Below are positions 22,089-34,861 of a stretch of DNA of 64,000 nucleotides, one piece after another. The position numbers and the translations under genes are program-made. How positions within the stretch are numbered: the first letter of the stretch is position 1; the number at the start of each line of letters is the position of its first letter. The DNA comes from Physcia stellaris. Its lineage: Eukaryota > Ascomycota > Lecanoromycetes > Caliciales > Physciaceae. Below the pieces are notes generated by a model. The model was not told the origin of the DNA and ran no database searches. It saw only the letters and a list, made by a program, of their open reading frames with translations. The stretch spans positions 372,001 through 436,000 of the forward strand of contig JABSSW010000003.1 in the NCBI GenBank assembly GCA_018902385.1. The letters run 5' to 3'.

Positions 22089-22615
22089 TCTGCCGATCCC
22101 CCATACAAATATCCACTGTGGAGATGTCGGAGTCAGTATTGCCAATCTAAGCTGGGTTTGCGAGTAGTGCAACATGTTTCTCGAGCTAAAATGTGTCATT
22201 TGCTTCAGAAACATGGCTCACAACCCAAGAGACGTCATGAACATAGAAGAAAAGGCTCCGAAATATACGTACAAGGCTAATGGTAGCATTACGGATAGAA
22301 CGAGTTATTGCCTAAAATCTAGGACAAAATATGACAGGATAATCACTGAGATACGGGAACAAGTAATGCTGTATCTGTACTTGCTATCCCGCGGGTGAAT
22401 CATCATCCCGAATTGGATCCGCGCAGCAGCATATCTTATTCACATCTATGGCAACCCTCCCCAAGCTGCCGTCTACAGGCTCATTCACTCTATAAATCAC
22501 GCTCCTGCCTAGAGCAGCTCCTGGTTCACTGGACCCCATTTCCACACTTCCTTTCTCATCAGACACATGAGCCAATAGCAGTCGATTTTGGGCATACCAC
22601 GGTATTGCTAGGACT

Positions 22616-24356
22616 ATGTTATCCGCAAGAGGAGCAGGGTGGGCAAAAGTCGGCTTCCTTCACGGAAAGGAAAACATCTATAACCCGATCAACAATCCTG
22701 GTGGTGCTGTGAGCTTTACTAATGCCGAGAATGTAGGTTGAAAATCTTTATTTTGGAACTGTAACGGCTGATAGCCTAGTAGGTATTTATGCACGCTGAT
22801 CTGGCCCAATTCATCAATACTCATGTAAGACATCTTTCTCGGAGCGGCGATTAGGGCATGCTGAGAATTGGATTTGAAGAACCACTTTGACAAGCAATGT
22901 CTTGCATACGGCGAAGGTTATACGGGTACATTGCGACTTCGAAACGCAATGGCTAAGCACTTGAACGAGTTTTTCAAGCCAGTGCAAGCAATTGACCCGG
23001 AGGAGATCACCTTTGCCGCTGGTGTGACTTATCTCAATGAAGTCTGTGCACTAATTACCTGCGACCCAGATCGACATGACTCAATCATGCTCGGAAGGCC
23101 CATCTACGGATCTTTCTCTAAAGATCTTTGTATGAGAACTGGGTAAGTAGGCTGTTATGCGTGCTATGTTCTCACTTCTAACAGACATTATTGAAGGGTG
23201 AATCTAGAGTATGTATCGGTTGGAGATACAAATCAATTCTCAATAGACTGCGTTGCAGCCTATGATGCCGAATTTGAAGCCGCGAAAGCTCGTGGAAGCG
23301 AGATACGAGCGCTGATAATATGCAATCCACACAATCCCTTAGGTAAGAGACACTATGCGTGACTTAGCCAAAGTCCCATATCATTCAACCTCGAATAGGA
23401 CAATGCTACCCGGCCGAAACCCTTGTAGCACTGCTCCGTCTCTGTGCCGCGAAGGGGATTCACCTTATAAGTGATGAACTATATGCCCTCTCAGTCTATA
23501 ATCGGGATGATCGCGCGTCAGAGAAATTCACCTCTATCCGAGCTATCGACTGTTCTGGCATCATCGATCCTCGTCAAGTCCATGTGCTTTATGGTATGTC
23601 TAAAGTAGGTGATTGAACGATTGCCCCTCTGGAACATACAAGCTACAACTCTGCAACTAGGATTACGGTGGAGCTGGGCTGCGCTTAGGTTGCGTTATAT
23701 CCCAGAACACTGATTTCTCTAAGGCCACGCGTGCCATCTGGTGAGTCCGGCGGCAAATAGTTGTTTGGACCCTGCTCATACCGTCCACCAGTCGCTTCTC
23801 CTCGCCTTCACAAGTCTCCATGGACCTATCAGCAAAATTTCTCGAGGATCGAGCGTTTGTTATGCAATTTCTCCAAAAGTCACAAGGTCACCTGCTGCGG
23901 AGCCGCCTACTGGCCGAAGAACTCCTCACACGAGCTGGCATCAACTATCATCAAAAAGGGTACGCGTCCGCGAGATCCATATAGAACTGCATCTCAAGTC
24001 ATCAGTCTTGATAAAGCGCGCTCTCTGACGCATCCATAGTAATGTAGGCATGTTCATCTGGATCGATCTGGAGTCATATCTTCCCTTAGATGAAGCCAGC
24101 GGGGATGGATGGGCTGCGGAAAGGGTATTATCTGAGCGTTTCAAGCGGGCTGGTGTGATGATGGATACCGGAGAAAGTTACCATGCTCAGTACCCGGGAA
24201 GGTTCCGCCTGATGTTCTGTGTCGAAGAGAGCACCCTAAAGGAAGGTATCAAGAGGTTAGCTTTCTTTCCGCTTTCGAACTGCGTTCCAAAGAATTTGAT
24301 GCTGATGGCACAATCATAGAATTTCAGCCGCCTTGTCACCACGAATGAAACTGTAG
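22616..24356 (+). CDS. ACC synthase-like class I/II aminotransferase
   Basis: Nine exons (22616-22732, 22783-22824, 22880-23142, 23197-23342, 23399-23604, 23661-23740, 23792-23959, 24040-24255, 24320-24356) give 424 residues, near the usual size for fungal 1-aminocyclopropane-1-carboxylate synthase-like enzymes. PLP-site residues are intact: NPHNPLG with Asn187, SDELY with Asp215 and Tyr218, YGMSKD with Schiff-base Lys258, and GLRLG with Arg266 for the phosphate. The YGEGYTG stretch (63-69) and SPSQVSMD also fit. The C-terminal GRFRLMFC holds the carboxylate-binding Arg. True ACC synthase uses S-adenosylmethionine to make the ethylene precursor; many fungal relatives have other or unknown substrates, so the reaction is not settled. 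It lies between repeat-rich stretches, without biosynthetic neighbours. Confidence 0.92.
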
Positions 24357-25792
24357 ACAGGTCATCCATCCATTGACTCTTAGGCTACTAGTCTTGGGAA
24401 AATTTGATGCTGACACGAGCGAGTCTTCTTGCTCTACCATGTACACCACCTAGAGAAAAGTACGAACTACTACCTTCTTAGATAGACCCTCATCCTTACT
24501 GTTTTAACAAACGTAAGTGTTGTGTCTTAGCTATTCAAGACTGGTCGTCCCTCTGAAGGAGACTTCTCCAAGTTAGAGACATATCACGGTACGATATCAG
24601 GACTCCTCATTCTGCTAACTGCTTCCCATCTCGGTAAATGGACTCCTCTACGCGGATATATTTTGGGACACAGCCCAAAGATAGCGAGCTCGATCTCAAC
24701 TGAACGCTGAACGAAATCTTTGGCTATCCCTGAGCGAACTTCTTGAGAAGTTCGTTTGAGTCTCTCGATAAAGCATCTAGAAATCATCTAGGAAATCCGT
24801 CAGTGGGCTTGCTGGAGTGTCGCCTGAACCTGGCAGACTACAAGAGATGATTCACACGCTCCGTAAGTAGTGTTAGGAGAGAGTGTGAGGCACTAACGTA
24901 ATAGACGAGCTCTTGGGCTTGTGGCTCGTGTGGTCGGGTCTAAGGTAGCTTTATACGATCAGACTTTCCTAGTTGCAGATACCGGCACTTCGTGGTGGTC
25001 GTGGGATTTAGCGGCACGGATTTTTCTCCAGCAACAGATATCCGTACTATCTAAGCCGCATCATTAGTTGTAAGCACAGTTTCTCATCGAGACTACACTT
25101 GCTAGCATCATGGGGAAGAAAGGACGACTAATTCCAGGTAATAGACTAGGTCAGAACGTCGAACTATCAGACTGAAGAGTCCCTCCACTGGCAATTTCTA
25201 AAGACAGCTTCTTCAAAGCCCTGCATACCAACTAATGTCCAAATACTCTCAGTTTTGCCCAGACCTCATAGGAGTCAGAAATCAGAACCATGAAGCAACT
25301 TGTCTCATACCAGAGCAAAGTCAGCCCGACGCCATGGCGTCTTCCATACCGATCTCTTAATTACGAGTATTCTAGGTGCCGAGCACCAATATGTCAGGTG
25401 CACCTACTTTGGTCAACTCATCCATAATGGGCGCGATTTACTTTCTCTCTACCATGACGCTCAAAGCACTCCAACCATTCTCATCAAAAGGTATCTCTCC
25501 GGAACGACGCTGTGCAAACCTTGAAGTCTATCTGCAGCAGCTTCGCCTTCGGAGCTCCTTAATTGTAGCCATTTGACTTGGGGATTCTCTAGGACTTTCT
25601 CCGTCAAGCTTTGCTCCCGCAAAAGCAAGAAATGGCGGCGGGCTGCTTCCAATGAACACCTATCACAATTACAATAGTATGACATCGAAATACCTAATTC
25701 AGACACGTAGAAGAGCGCGAAGGGACTGTGCACCATTTCTCGCAGTAGATAAGTGATCCGTTAGGATTCGAATGAGTAGAGGAATGACTTGG
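24357..25792. other. intergenic, nothing recognised
   Basis: About 1.4 kb with short, inconsistent open frames. No repeat family or domain was recognised. The last five bases are the left target duplication of element D. Confidence 0.35.
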
Positions 25793-26067
25793 CTCGCGGA
25801 TGTCAGAATAATTCGGACGCCTAAGCCACATTGGGCATGCCCATCAATTTTGATTTGCGAATCTTTTCTTTCATACATGAACTTTTACACGTTTAGTCAA
25901 ATCGATTATTTCAACATGTTTTCTCGATTTGACACGAGAATATTCAAACTCAAATGCTTCGAAAACGTGAGTTCGTGAATGAATAAATCAAGTGTGAAAA
26001 TGATATCTGAATTGGTGGGGCATGCCCAATGTGGCCTAGGCGTCCGAATTATTCTGACATCCGCGAG
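25793..26067. mobile_element. MITE-like element D with target-site duplication
   Basis: A 275-bp element with terminal inverted repeats of about 50 bp starting CTCGCGGATGTCAGAATAAT; the arms differ at one position before diverging past GGGCATGCCC. Both ends are flanked by the same 5 bp, CTTGG (25788-25792 and 26068-26072), a good target-site duplication. The interior is AT-rich with no coding frame. It is a non-autonomous DNA transposon; the superfamily is not clear from a 5-bp duplication. Near-identical arms suggest fairly recent movement. Confidence 0.78.
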
Positions 26068-26378
26068 CTTGGGTAATAGAGTACTCCCTCGTGCCGCTTG
26101 CCGACAACCCGTACCCTAGTTCTAGTCCTAAAAGCGGCATCCTCAGGTGAGCGTCGCAAAGAGCTATGGCCTATTGTTGTTGATGCAGGAGAGTTTTGTT
26201 CTTATTGACTGCTAAGATTTTGACTCTCCTGAGTGGACGAATCGGATATTATTGCAAAATTGTCAGACTTTCGTGGCTCACTAGCAGATGATTCTGCACT
26301 GCTCCCGCGCTCCAAAGACCTCGAGATTGTTGCAACTGGAGTATCTGAGCCCTGCAACCACGATTGTCGCAAACCAGC

Positions 26379-27604
26379 ATGGCCTTCGCAGCCGTCAATG
26401 ACCCGGTTGCAGGAGCGATACCAGACATTGCTCCTCCTGCGCCAGAGGATGCCCCGAAGCTCACTTATAAATCGTACAAGTAGGTGGGATCGGTCAGCAT
26501 CCTCAGTGTACCTCCAAGCTAATAACACCACAGGAAGAAGTTCCTCAAGCTCAAGCATCGGTTTGACAGAACTATGCTGGACAGCAATAACCTGTACGAA
26601 GAAGAACAGACCCTGAAGAAGCAAGCACGAGAGCTTCAGGAATCCAATGAGTAAGAGTCTCCCGGTCGACTCTGTGGATTCCAAGCGCTGATGGCGTGAA
26701 CAACAGTCAAGTACTAGATTTATTGCTCGAAGTAAACGACGGATACTCGCGTCTTCCATCGCGGTACCGCTTCGACATCAGTTCTCCAACACCAGAAGCC
26801 TCCGCCGTCCCACCTCTCGAGCCTGATCAGCTCAAAACCGGCAACAAAAACCAATCGACAACTAAGATCGATTTCTCCAAAGGATACCCAGACAAGCTCC
26901 CTCGCTCCCTCAAGGCACTCTGTACCCTTCCTCACACCACCCTCGAAAGCTGCATCTCCGAGAACCTACTTCCCGACGACCTAGACTCCGACGAGCCAAC
27001 AGGCTACTACTCGCCCACGCACGAAGCCACCTACCTCGCCCAGCTCGACACATCCCTCGGTCTCTCCACCATTGCTGACCACCCCTCGCTACACTCGACC
27101 CTCAAAGCCGGCGACAAAGACAAAGACAAGGAACGCCAAAAACAACACGAACTCCACAACCCCGTCTCAGCCTACAACTGGCTCCGCAAGAACCAACCCC
27201 AAGTCTTTCTCCAGGACCACGAAGACGGTAGCGGTGCCCCAGCAGCACGGGTTGCAAAGGAAAAGAACAGCGCCGCGAAGGCGTCGACGCCCAAGCCGAG
27301 AGTTTCACCCAAGCCCCCTGCAGCACGAGGCACCAAGAGGGCAAGGGAAAGCACGATTAAGAAGGAGGAGCAGGATATTGTGCTTGACGAAGATGGGACC
27401 ATTCTTGGTGGTGGGGCGATGGAGGAGTTGGTCCCACCGACGAGTGCGAGGGGGAAGAGGAAGAGAGATCGCGGAGACGATGATAATGCGTATAGACCCA
27501 AGGGAGGCAGTAGTCGGGCGCCGAAAAAGAAGAAGCAGAGGACTAATGGTGCTGACAAGGAGAGGGGGAGTGGGACGCCTGGAGAAAAGGGGTCGGGTGG
27601 TTGA
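26379..27604 (+). CDS. IEC3: INO80 chromatin-remodelling complex subunit Iec3
   Basis: Exons 26379-26479, 26534-26650 and 26707-27604 give 371 residues. The N-terminal third carries the Iec3 signature: KLTYKSYKKKFLKLKHRFD, NNLYEEEQTLKKQARELQES, then QVLDLLLEVND, a predicted helical/coiled-coil region. The rest is Pro/Ser-rich, then strongly basic and acidic in patches (RGTKRARESTIKKEEQ, SARGKRKRDRGDDD, RAPKKKKQRTNG), fitting nuclear localisation. Iec3 was defined as a fission-yeast Ino80 subunit and is widespread in filamentous fungi. Both introns have standard ends, and splicing restores YKK and SND junctions. Function is by homology. Confidence 0.86.
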
Positions 27605-30572
27605 AGCTCGTGAGCGAGTGGTCAGAGGCAGAGGTGGAGAGGGAGGGAGCCAAGTGCTGGCGGTCCCTCGAGGGTCATGGCGAATGCGGTGACATCAAAT
27701 ACGTGTACGGAGACAATACAATCAGGAGCTTCGTGTTACCGAGCGTGTATAGACAGTCCACTTTTGGTCTACAGGAAGGTGAGTGCAAAAGTTTGCCCAT
27801 GGTGAAGGTTAGGATTGTATCAACTGGCGAATTGCTCAGCCTAATGGCACCTACCGTACACATCTATCTGCCATCGCCCGTGCACCCACCCGATCAACAA
27901 CGACTCGAGATTAGACAGCGGACAACTAGCAAGGTATGATCCTCGCTGCTTTTTAGCGCCTAAGATATGCTCTCAGAAGACATCAATCATCACCGAATGA
28001 AGGCCCCATCTACTTTCCTCTCACACGTTCTATTCCTCCCCTCGTAGCCTAACCCGCAAGCACAATCCCACCTCTACTACCTTAACTCAATACCTTCATA
28101 CCTGCCTATCCACATTTAATACAAGTCCACGCCGCAACACCGAGAAAGAACCACGAAGAACCCTTTCTTGACTCAGCCTCTGATACCATCCCTGAAGAAT
28201 ATCTCGATTGAATAGCCCAAAGGGAACGCGAGGCCAGTGGGAGTCATTCGCACGGCTTCGATCACTTTCTTCCAACAGATGTACTCCCCATTTGCGTTTG
28301 CTGTTTTAAGATGGAAAGAGGGGATGGAGGGAGAGATTTTTGTTAGGTTGAGTGTTTCAGTGGTCTTGTTGGGGGAGCTTCTTGGATGACTATCTGAGTA
28401 AGTCGTGTCTCGGTTGGAGAGGGGTTGGGGATATAGTTGTGGATTCGTCAAGTTGTGGATTCGTGGAGTCGTGAAGTCGTGGAGTCGTGGAGTCGTGGAG
28501 TCGTGCAGTCGTCCAGTCGTCGAGTCGTCAAACTGCACAACGTCTGTGCTAGAGATCTCAGATAAGATTAATCTTCCAAATCAGACTTGCTAAGCTAGCA
28601 AAAGCACGATCTGGTTACAGGATGAGGAAAGAGGCCAAACAAGGGATTTATTTAGGTACTGAACAAGACTACGCAAGAGAACGGTGGCACAACTGGTGAA
28701 CTTTTCACTGTGAAGACGGAGAGTGAGGGTTGAAAATATACTGGGAAATGCATTGATTTGGATTTTCTTGCATGGATAGACATTTAATGTGAGGAAACAT
28801 TTAATGTGAGGATGGAGACTTCCACTGTTCCAGAGCAATTGAGGTATATGGTGTAAGGAAACCCAGCTGCTTGGTAAGGTCTGAGGACTGAGGAAGCAGT
28901 TCATCTGGAATAATAATGAAAGGCCCACCGTAAAACATACGAAAGGGCAATGTACCTCGGTAGCAGGTTGAGTACCCAGCACTGATTTGAGGATACCGAA
29001 CCTCGAGAAAGACGGAAACATAGTATGGAGGTGAGTCTGTACACGTAGTAGAACTAGTCGATCCTCCACAGCGACCTGTGCATAATGATGCGATGCAATA
29101 TGGAGATTCTTGCAGCCCGCGGGTTCACTTCTGAGGGAGGTAGTGCTCAATCATTGTCGGATATGATTCGAGCTGCCTATCAAAGGTGCATTGGTCCCCT
29201 ACGTGCATGTGTTGCCTCATGACTACGAGGACAGTCAGGTGAGCTGAAAATGCCACTGCAGTGTTAAATAATTTGCATCGCAGTTCCCCGCACAACGGCG
29301 TACACCGAAAGGCGTGATGGTGCTCGGATGTCGTCGAGATATCGTCGATATCCCAACCTTTGCCGCGTGATTGCCGATCCATGCACAGCCACGAAGAATC
29401 GACAGAAATTGACATCCGACTTCCGAGGGATTGACGGTACTGAAACCGTTAGACTTTTAGCGGGTTCGGCAAGTGCCACAGTGGCTTTGGAAGCCAATGG
29501 ACGCCAGGTACGGCCTTTTCTATCATGCGCTTGAAACGACAGGGTGGCTGTTAGTGTGGCTTTCGGGTGGTCGTTGCAAAAGCGGATTTGGTCAAGGTTC
29601 TTAGTGCCTGATACCGGAGATGAAGAAGGACACTTTTGGTGGCATAGCTTCATGATGTTGCTGGATCCATGTGGCTAATATAACTAGCGAATATTCTATT
29701 CTCGACGGATGTCGATAGGGCGATATTTAGCGAGACCCGATCTTCCGATCTCTGATGCCCTGCGTCAAAGCTGCGAGCACAGCCACGGTGGCAATCGATA
29801 GTCGGGCGTTTGACATGTCTAGAGGATCATGCTGCCAAATGATCGCGCCGCTCCAACTCGCGGGGCTCTCAGATCATATTTTGATCATCCGGTTTAACGA
29901 TGGTAAGCAGGTAATGCGAACACGATAAAAAATGGGAACGTGGACCGAGCATGGCCGCCGAGTGGTTGCGTTATAATCGGGAATTCAAGTGAAACGTCGT
30001 ACTAGACCTCTCCTCGAATTTTTCTCAAATACTTTAGCACTCGTTTTCCTGTGAGCATCAAGCCATTGGTGGCCAGGTAGTATAATTGATCATGGAGAGG
30101 AGAAATTGCTATTTCAAAATCGAAATGTTCTCGTGTACGTAAGGTGCCGCATCTGCCAGGCCCTGGGGGTATCTTAAAATGAAGAAAGCATGGCCAAGCA
30201 ATACTCGCCTGACTACATACAAAAATGTGCCTTTGTAAAATATTATGGAGCCAATAAGCTGGGAGAATCAGAGTACTCATATCATCGTCAATCGTATAGA
30301 AACAGCTGTTCCAGACCTCATGTCATTCTCAGCGCGTGAGAATGAGGTCGAAGTCTTGTGCCTGTCGTCCGTCTTCTTTTAGGTATCGCAGTCTAAGCAG
30401 CGTAAATGTAGCCACGCTCCACTGGAGGAGCTCCCAGGGGTATCTTTAGAACAGCAAAACAGTCGTAAAGCAAGTGGTATCTGGCGCGTTGCATTGGAGC
30501 AATCGAATCCATCTTCTCGACCCTGTAGATCGGTGTTGGCCCAGACAAAAGTCATATCAAAATTGATAATAA
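27605..30572. other. long gene-poor stretch
   Basis: Three kilobases between Iec3 and the 3' end of the grainyhead gene. A minus-strand frame of 186 codons at 28590-29150 lacks domain, start context and plausible composition and is treated as chance. It contains the minisatellite at 28437 and a small hairpin near 30313-30345 (CATTCTCA...TGAGAATG). No further gene is supported. Confidence 0.35.
28437..28531. repeat. 9-bp minisatellite (GTCGTGGAG)n
   Basis: About ten tandem units of a 9-bp motif, GTCGTGGAG with variants (GTCGTGAAG, GTCGTGCAG, GTCGTCCAG, GTCGTCGAG). The leftmost units are the more diverged GGATTCGTC/GTGGATTCG. It lies in non-coding DNA. Unit-level variation makes it a likely length-polymorphic locus. 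Confidence 0.8.
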
Positions 30573-33263
30573 TCAGAATAGTAATCTCATCTCGAGAGAC
30601 TTCTCGCTGGCATCGTTGCCTGGTTCCAGCTTTACACCAGGTGCCTGGTCGATTTCCGAGAATTCGACAATCATGTCCTGGCCCTCGGGCAGCTCTTGCA
30701 CGGTCTCGTCGTCCAGCATGATCCGAAGACCTTTGGAGTTCACTCGAATTGTGTGAGTGATACGACTGGCCTTCATCTGCCATTTAGCAGCAATACTGTT
30801 GACCAGGTCTTTGAGGGTCCTCTCCATGAGGTACACAGCGCGATAATAGTCGTCCCCTGGACCTTCGCCCATGACCTTGATCAATACGTAGAAGCAAGCG
30901 ACAGGCTTGATGGGCTTCGGAGGTGGAGCCACGTACGATGGGTCGACACCGAGCGCCTCGATCCACTCAGGGAATGAGTTCTCAGGCTGTTCTCTTGAAA
31001 CTTTGACTACCTGACCAGCAACATCTGCGGATGACGTGGCCGGAGGAATGTGGAATTGTCCATCACTGAACGATGGGTAGGTATTCCAGTCCCTAGGCAA
31101 CTGGAGAGGCGCGGAATAAATAGGCTGCGTCGAATTGCACTCCCTTGATCGAGGCTGAGAAGGGATCGAATGAGAGCTTGGAGTCGGAGTTTCGTCCTCT
31201 AGAGTCGAGGAAGGAGTTTGGCTGGTATCTACGCTCTGTCTCTGGTCCCAAGATCTCTTACGACTTGATGCATCGGTCTTCATTAGATCTTGAGGCGCAC
31301 CGGGCAATGCGACTGGAAATTTATCAGGATCATCCTGGGGATATCCTTTTAGATGCAATAAGCTGACCGGGCGGGTTGATGAGAACATGTCCTCCATAGA
31401 AGATAATTTGATTTGAAGATCATCTTCAACTGTTTGAGGACCCGTCAATGTCTCAGAAGAGATTGACCAGGTACGCTTGTGCTTGGGCATCTTCGCAGGT
31501 CGACTACTACTACCCTTTGAGCCACTACGCTTCCGTTTGCCGGTCTGAGCAGCGCCATTTTCCGCTTGCGAAATCTGCTGCTTTAATTTGTCGATTGTTT
31601 TTCTGATGTGGGAAACATCGTTGGACAATTTCCGCTCGGCGCCATGGTCCCGGAAAAGTTTGACTTTGCAAAAACAAACTTCCGTGACTGGGCCCGGACG
31701 GGAGTCTGGAGTACCTGAAGATACGATTTCGGTCTTAGCGCAAAGACGGACTGGAATGCCTTTGACGCCTTTCGAGTGACTGAAATCGGTCGACAAGAAG
31801 TTGAAACGAACGGCTACATGGCATTCTGCAGCCATTGAGTTCTTCTGTGGAGTCCAGGTAACTGCGAAGCTGTCGAACGACGCGCTTTCGAGTTCAACTC
31901 GAGGTCTTTTGGTCTGATCATCTCCTCCCTGATTAGGATCAACATACTCCACCGCTTGAAGACGCCCAGCTCTGAGGTGAGATTCAGCCAATCCTCGCCC
32001 CTCTTTCCACAGTTGCCAGCAAGCTGATGGTCGTTGCCTTTGTTGTTCATCTTCGAAAGATATGCGGACAACTGTACGATACTTGACAGGACCTGGTACA
32101 GGACCCAAGGGCTGAGTGTCTGATATTGACATTGAATAGGCTTGTCCTTTATTCAGATAAGTAATCGGAATTTCATCCGGGTGTCGAACCATTGCTGTTG
32201 GAGCATTAAGAGTGACTTGATATCGGAACCTGGGTGGTATCGAGTAAGTCAACGCGTACAAAGATTTCGCAGAGCGCAACTTACTTTTCAGATGATTGGC
32301 CCGCAGGGACGGGTATGCTGTTCGAAAAAGTCCGGATCGGGTAAGGAACCATACTTCCATCTCTTTGGAATTCAAGATCCATTGACGCTTCCTGCTTGGG
32401 TGTCATGTTATGCGATCCGCTGATGGTATCGAAGCCGGCATGATGATGTACGAACGAGCTCGGCGCGTAGGATTGCTGTTGGTGGAAATTAGATGGAGCC
32501 TGGATTGAGGTTTGGCCTAGTAGATGAGGGTGGACTCCCTGCATCGCAAAAGCCGTATTGTTTGAATTCAGGTGACTTTCGGATGTTGGAAGTGACAACG
32601 GAGTGCCTAGCCCAAAGCCAAGATTCGGCGTGTGCAGATCTCCGGCTTGATTATGATAGATTGTTGAGCCTCCTGGAGTCGGTGTATAACATCCTAGCGA
32701 CTGACTCGCCATGGCGGAAAAGTTGAAAGAATTGCCATCTAGTAGAGGGCTGAATCTCCATTGGTCATGAGCATCGCCATGAGTATTACCAGCGTCTTTG
32801 GCTCCGTCAAAGTCGACATAATGTCTAACGCATGTAAGTAAGTGGGTAACTTTTGGAGAGACTATCGAGGGCAGGAAATACAACAAAAGAAATCAACTAC
32901 ATCGCACTGGAAACCCAAAGACTAAGTACGAGAGAGGTAGTGAAAGAGAAGTTGTCGCACCTGTGGTCCATAGTAGCCGGATCTGAGAGAGGGCCCGAAG
33001 TAGCAGCGATGGCAGTGCCCGAGGTTGCAGTTGAAGTCTGGCTATTGAGACATGGCCCTAAGGTAGGGTAAGAGTGCTTGAAGGAGGCATAAAAGCTTTC
33101 AGCGGGCTTTTGCGAGTTTCTTCTGCGCAGAGGATATCAACGTTAGTGGACGAGCACGGCGCCTTGAGGAGACAATGCCGAGGCGATGAAGATAATAATA
33201 ATAATTGCAGATCGACCTGAAGGAGAATGCGATGCTATTAATGACTTACCGGTGACGGAACAT
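30573..33263 (-). CDS. grainyhead/CP2-family transcription factor
   Basis: Exons 33263-33250 (14 nt), 33122-32961, 32824-32285 and 32229-30573 give 790 residues. The 14-nt first exon encodes MFRHR and is supported by GTAAGT and a phase match. Residues 1 to about 235 are low-complexity (His/Gln/Ser/Pro). The CP2 DNA-binding domain starts around residue 236: KFRYQVTLNAPTAMVRHPDE, YLNKGQAYSMSISD, VVRISFEDEQQRQRPSACWQ, then the later AECHVAVRFNFLSTDFSHSK, GIPVRLCAKTE. A charged, possibly helical stretch follows (IRKTIDKLKQQISQAENG), with a nuclear-type basic patch GKRKRSGSKG. The C-terminal 90 residues resemble the ubiquitin-like dimerisation region of grainyhead proteins. In Neurospora the homologue controls conidial separation and wall remodelling. 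Confidence 0.92.
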
Positions 33264-34645
33264 GGTGTTTATTTCAGCTCAGGCGGAGAGCTCTTCTAGA
33301 TATGTGGCGTCCGCATTGGAGATGTAGAGGATGGTGCGAGGAAGGTAGCAGCTGCGGGTCACTGCCACAGGATATACCTCTCGCCCATTCGCACTAGCAC
33401 ATGAGACCCAATCACCCGCTTCACAGGAGATTGACAAGGGCACCCATTGACAAAGTCGTAGCAGGCGCCACAGGTCCCTGAATGGGAGCTTCAGGCTAGC
33501 AACGTAATTCGCGTTGTCCCGAACTGGTTCGGGTTCGGGCTAACAGGGATCTGGAAGCACCAAGCAGTCAGCGAGCCTATCATGGATCTCTCTGCCTCTT
33601 CTCCCCTAGCAGTTATGCGCCACGCAACGATCGCCAGTCCGATCCTTCAAAGGCCCTGAGAAGTCCAAAAGGTGGCTCAACCCGCATTGATCAGCGTAGG
33701 AGATACCTTCTTCAGCTTCTTGCATCTACTCTAGCCACGACCACAGGCCCGGGCCCGTGTGCAAAGTGCTGATCATTCAAGCCTCGAACGGTCCATGTAC
33801 TGTGTACCTCCAGAAATAGAGTGTCGGAGTCGTACGGTTTCTGCGGAGAAATAATGTCCTGGGTAGGACGCTATGAGAGAACCGACAGCGAATACTGCTT
33901 CCCACGTCACATGTCTTCTGCTGCCCCTCTTTCCAAGCATGCAGCGTACTGCAACTCAGGGGACGCCGTGTAAGGTATGAGACAAAAGAAAAACCATGCC
34001 GTCTCATTGACCGAGGCAAAGAGGGTGTCGGCACTTATTTGGTTTCATGTACAACGGAACGCACTCCGGTTGTCAGTTGATCGGTAAAATGAAGGGACGA
34101 GAACGCGCGTTCTCCGTGGATGGCCTGGATAATTCCAAGCCAATAGTGAGTGTGGATGTTCCAATAGTCTAACCCGCGAAGCGAGATGAGGATGCCACTA
34201 GGATGGTGTGGAGGGTGGACCCTTTTTCTGGACCCTTTTCCCTACTGAGCCACAGTTTGACAGCGAATCAGGCTGTGCTCGCTGTTGAGCAAGAATGCAG
34301 AAGATGATACGCTACTCTCGCTAGATTTCGAGCACAGCCACTTTTTGTGGCGTTGTTGCATCAAACCCTTGATATTGGAAGTCGAATGCGTCTCTTGAGC
34401 CTGCAAATATCAATTTCAGAGCTTACGTGTCTGGTATATAAAATTCTACACTAATCAAGTGGTCGATCAAACTAGCTTCATTGAAAGCCAATGTGGGAGC
34501 TGACGTATGCTGGCTCTGCTTAGTCGTTAGCAATCTCATACACTACAGGTACGTTGAAGGTAGTCATATTGGTAGTCATATTGGTCCGAAAATTGATCTC
34601 TACTGCACGCTTTTATAATCCGACCTGGGGACTTACACCTTCCTT
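33264..34645. other. upstream region of the grainyhead gene
   Basis: Long non-coding region 5' of the transcription factor. Long upstream regions are common for developmental regulators in filamentous fungi. No coding frame or recognisable site is called. Confidence 0.35.
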
Positions 34646-34861
34646 CACTCGGCCCGGACAGAATTGAGTGCGTATAGAAAATAGGAATTACTTATCAGAT
34701 CACGCTTACCCGTCTTTGGATTTCCAAAAGTAATCTGATATGAATGAAATTTTAGATTGATCGCATTTCCGAACTCGGCCTATCGTTGGTTCATTCAATT
34801 TGGATGGATGACTGTCATTATCTGAGCTGAAACCCGCACTCAATTCTGTCCGGGGCGAGTG
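34646..34861. mobile_element. CACTA-ended mini-element E
   Basis: A 216-bp unit bounded by 27-bp inverted repeats beginning CACTCGGCCCGGACAGAATT with one mismatch. Each end is next to CTT (34643-34645 and 34862-34864), consistent with a 3-bp target-site duplication. CACT... ends and 2-3 bp duplications are features of the CACTA/EnSpm superfamily, so a non-autonomous CACTA-type element is the best guess. The inside has a small hairpin and no coding frame. Confidence 0.62.

Noticed and set aside
28590-29150. 186-codon open frame on the minus strand
   Set aside because: No signal, domain or sensible composition, and no splice partners; probably chance in a gene-poor stretch.
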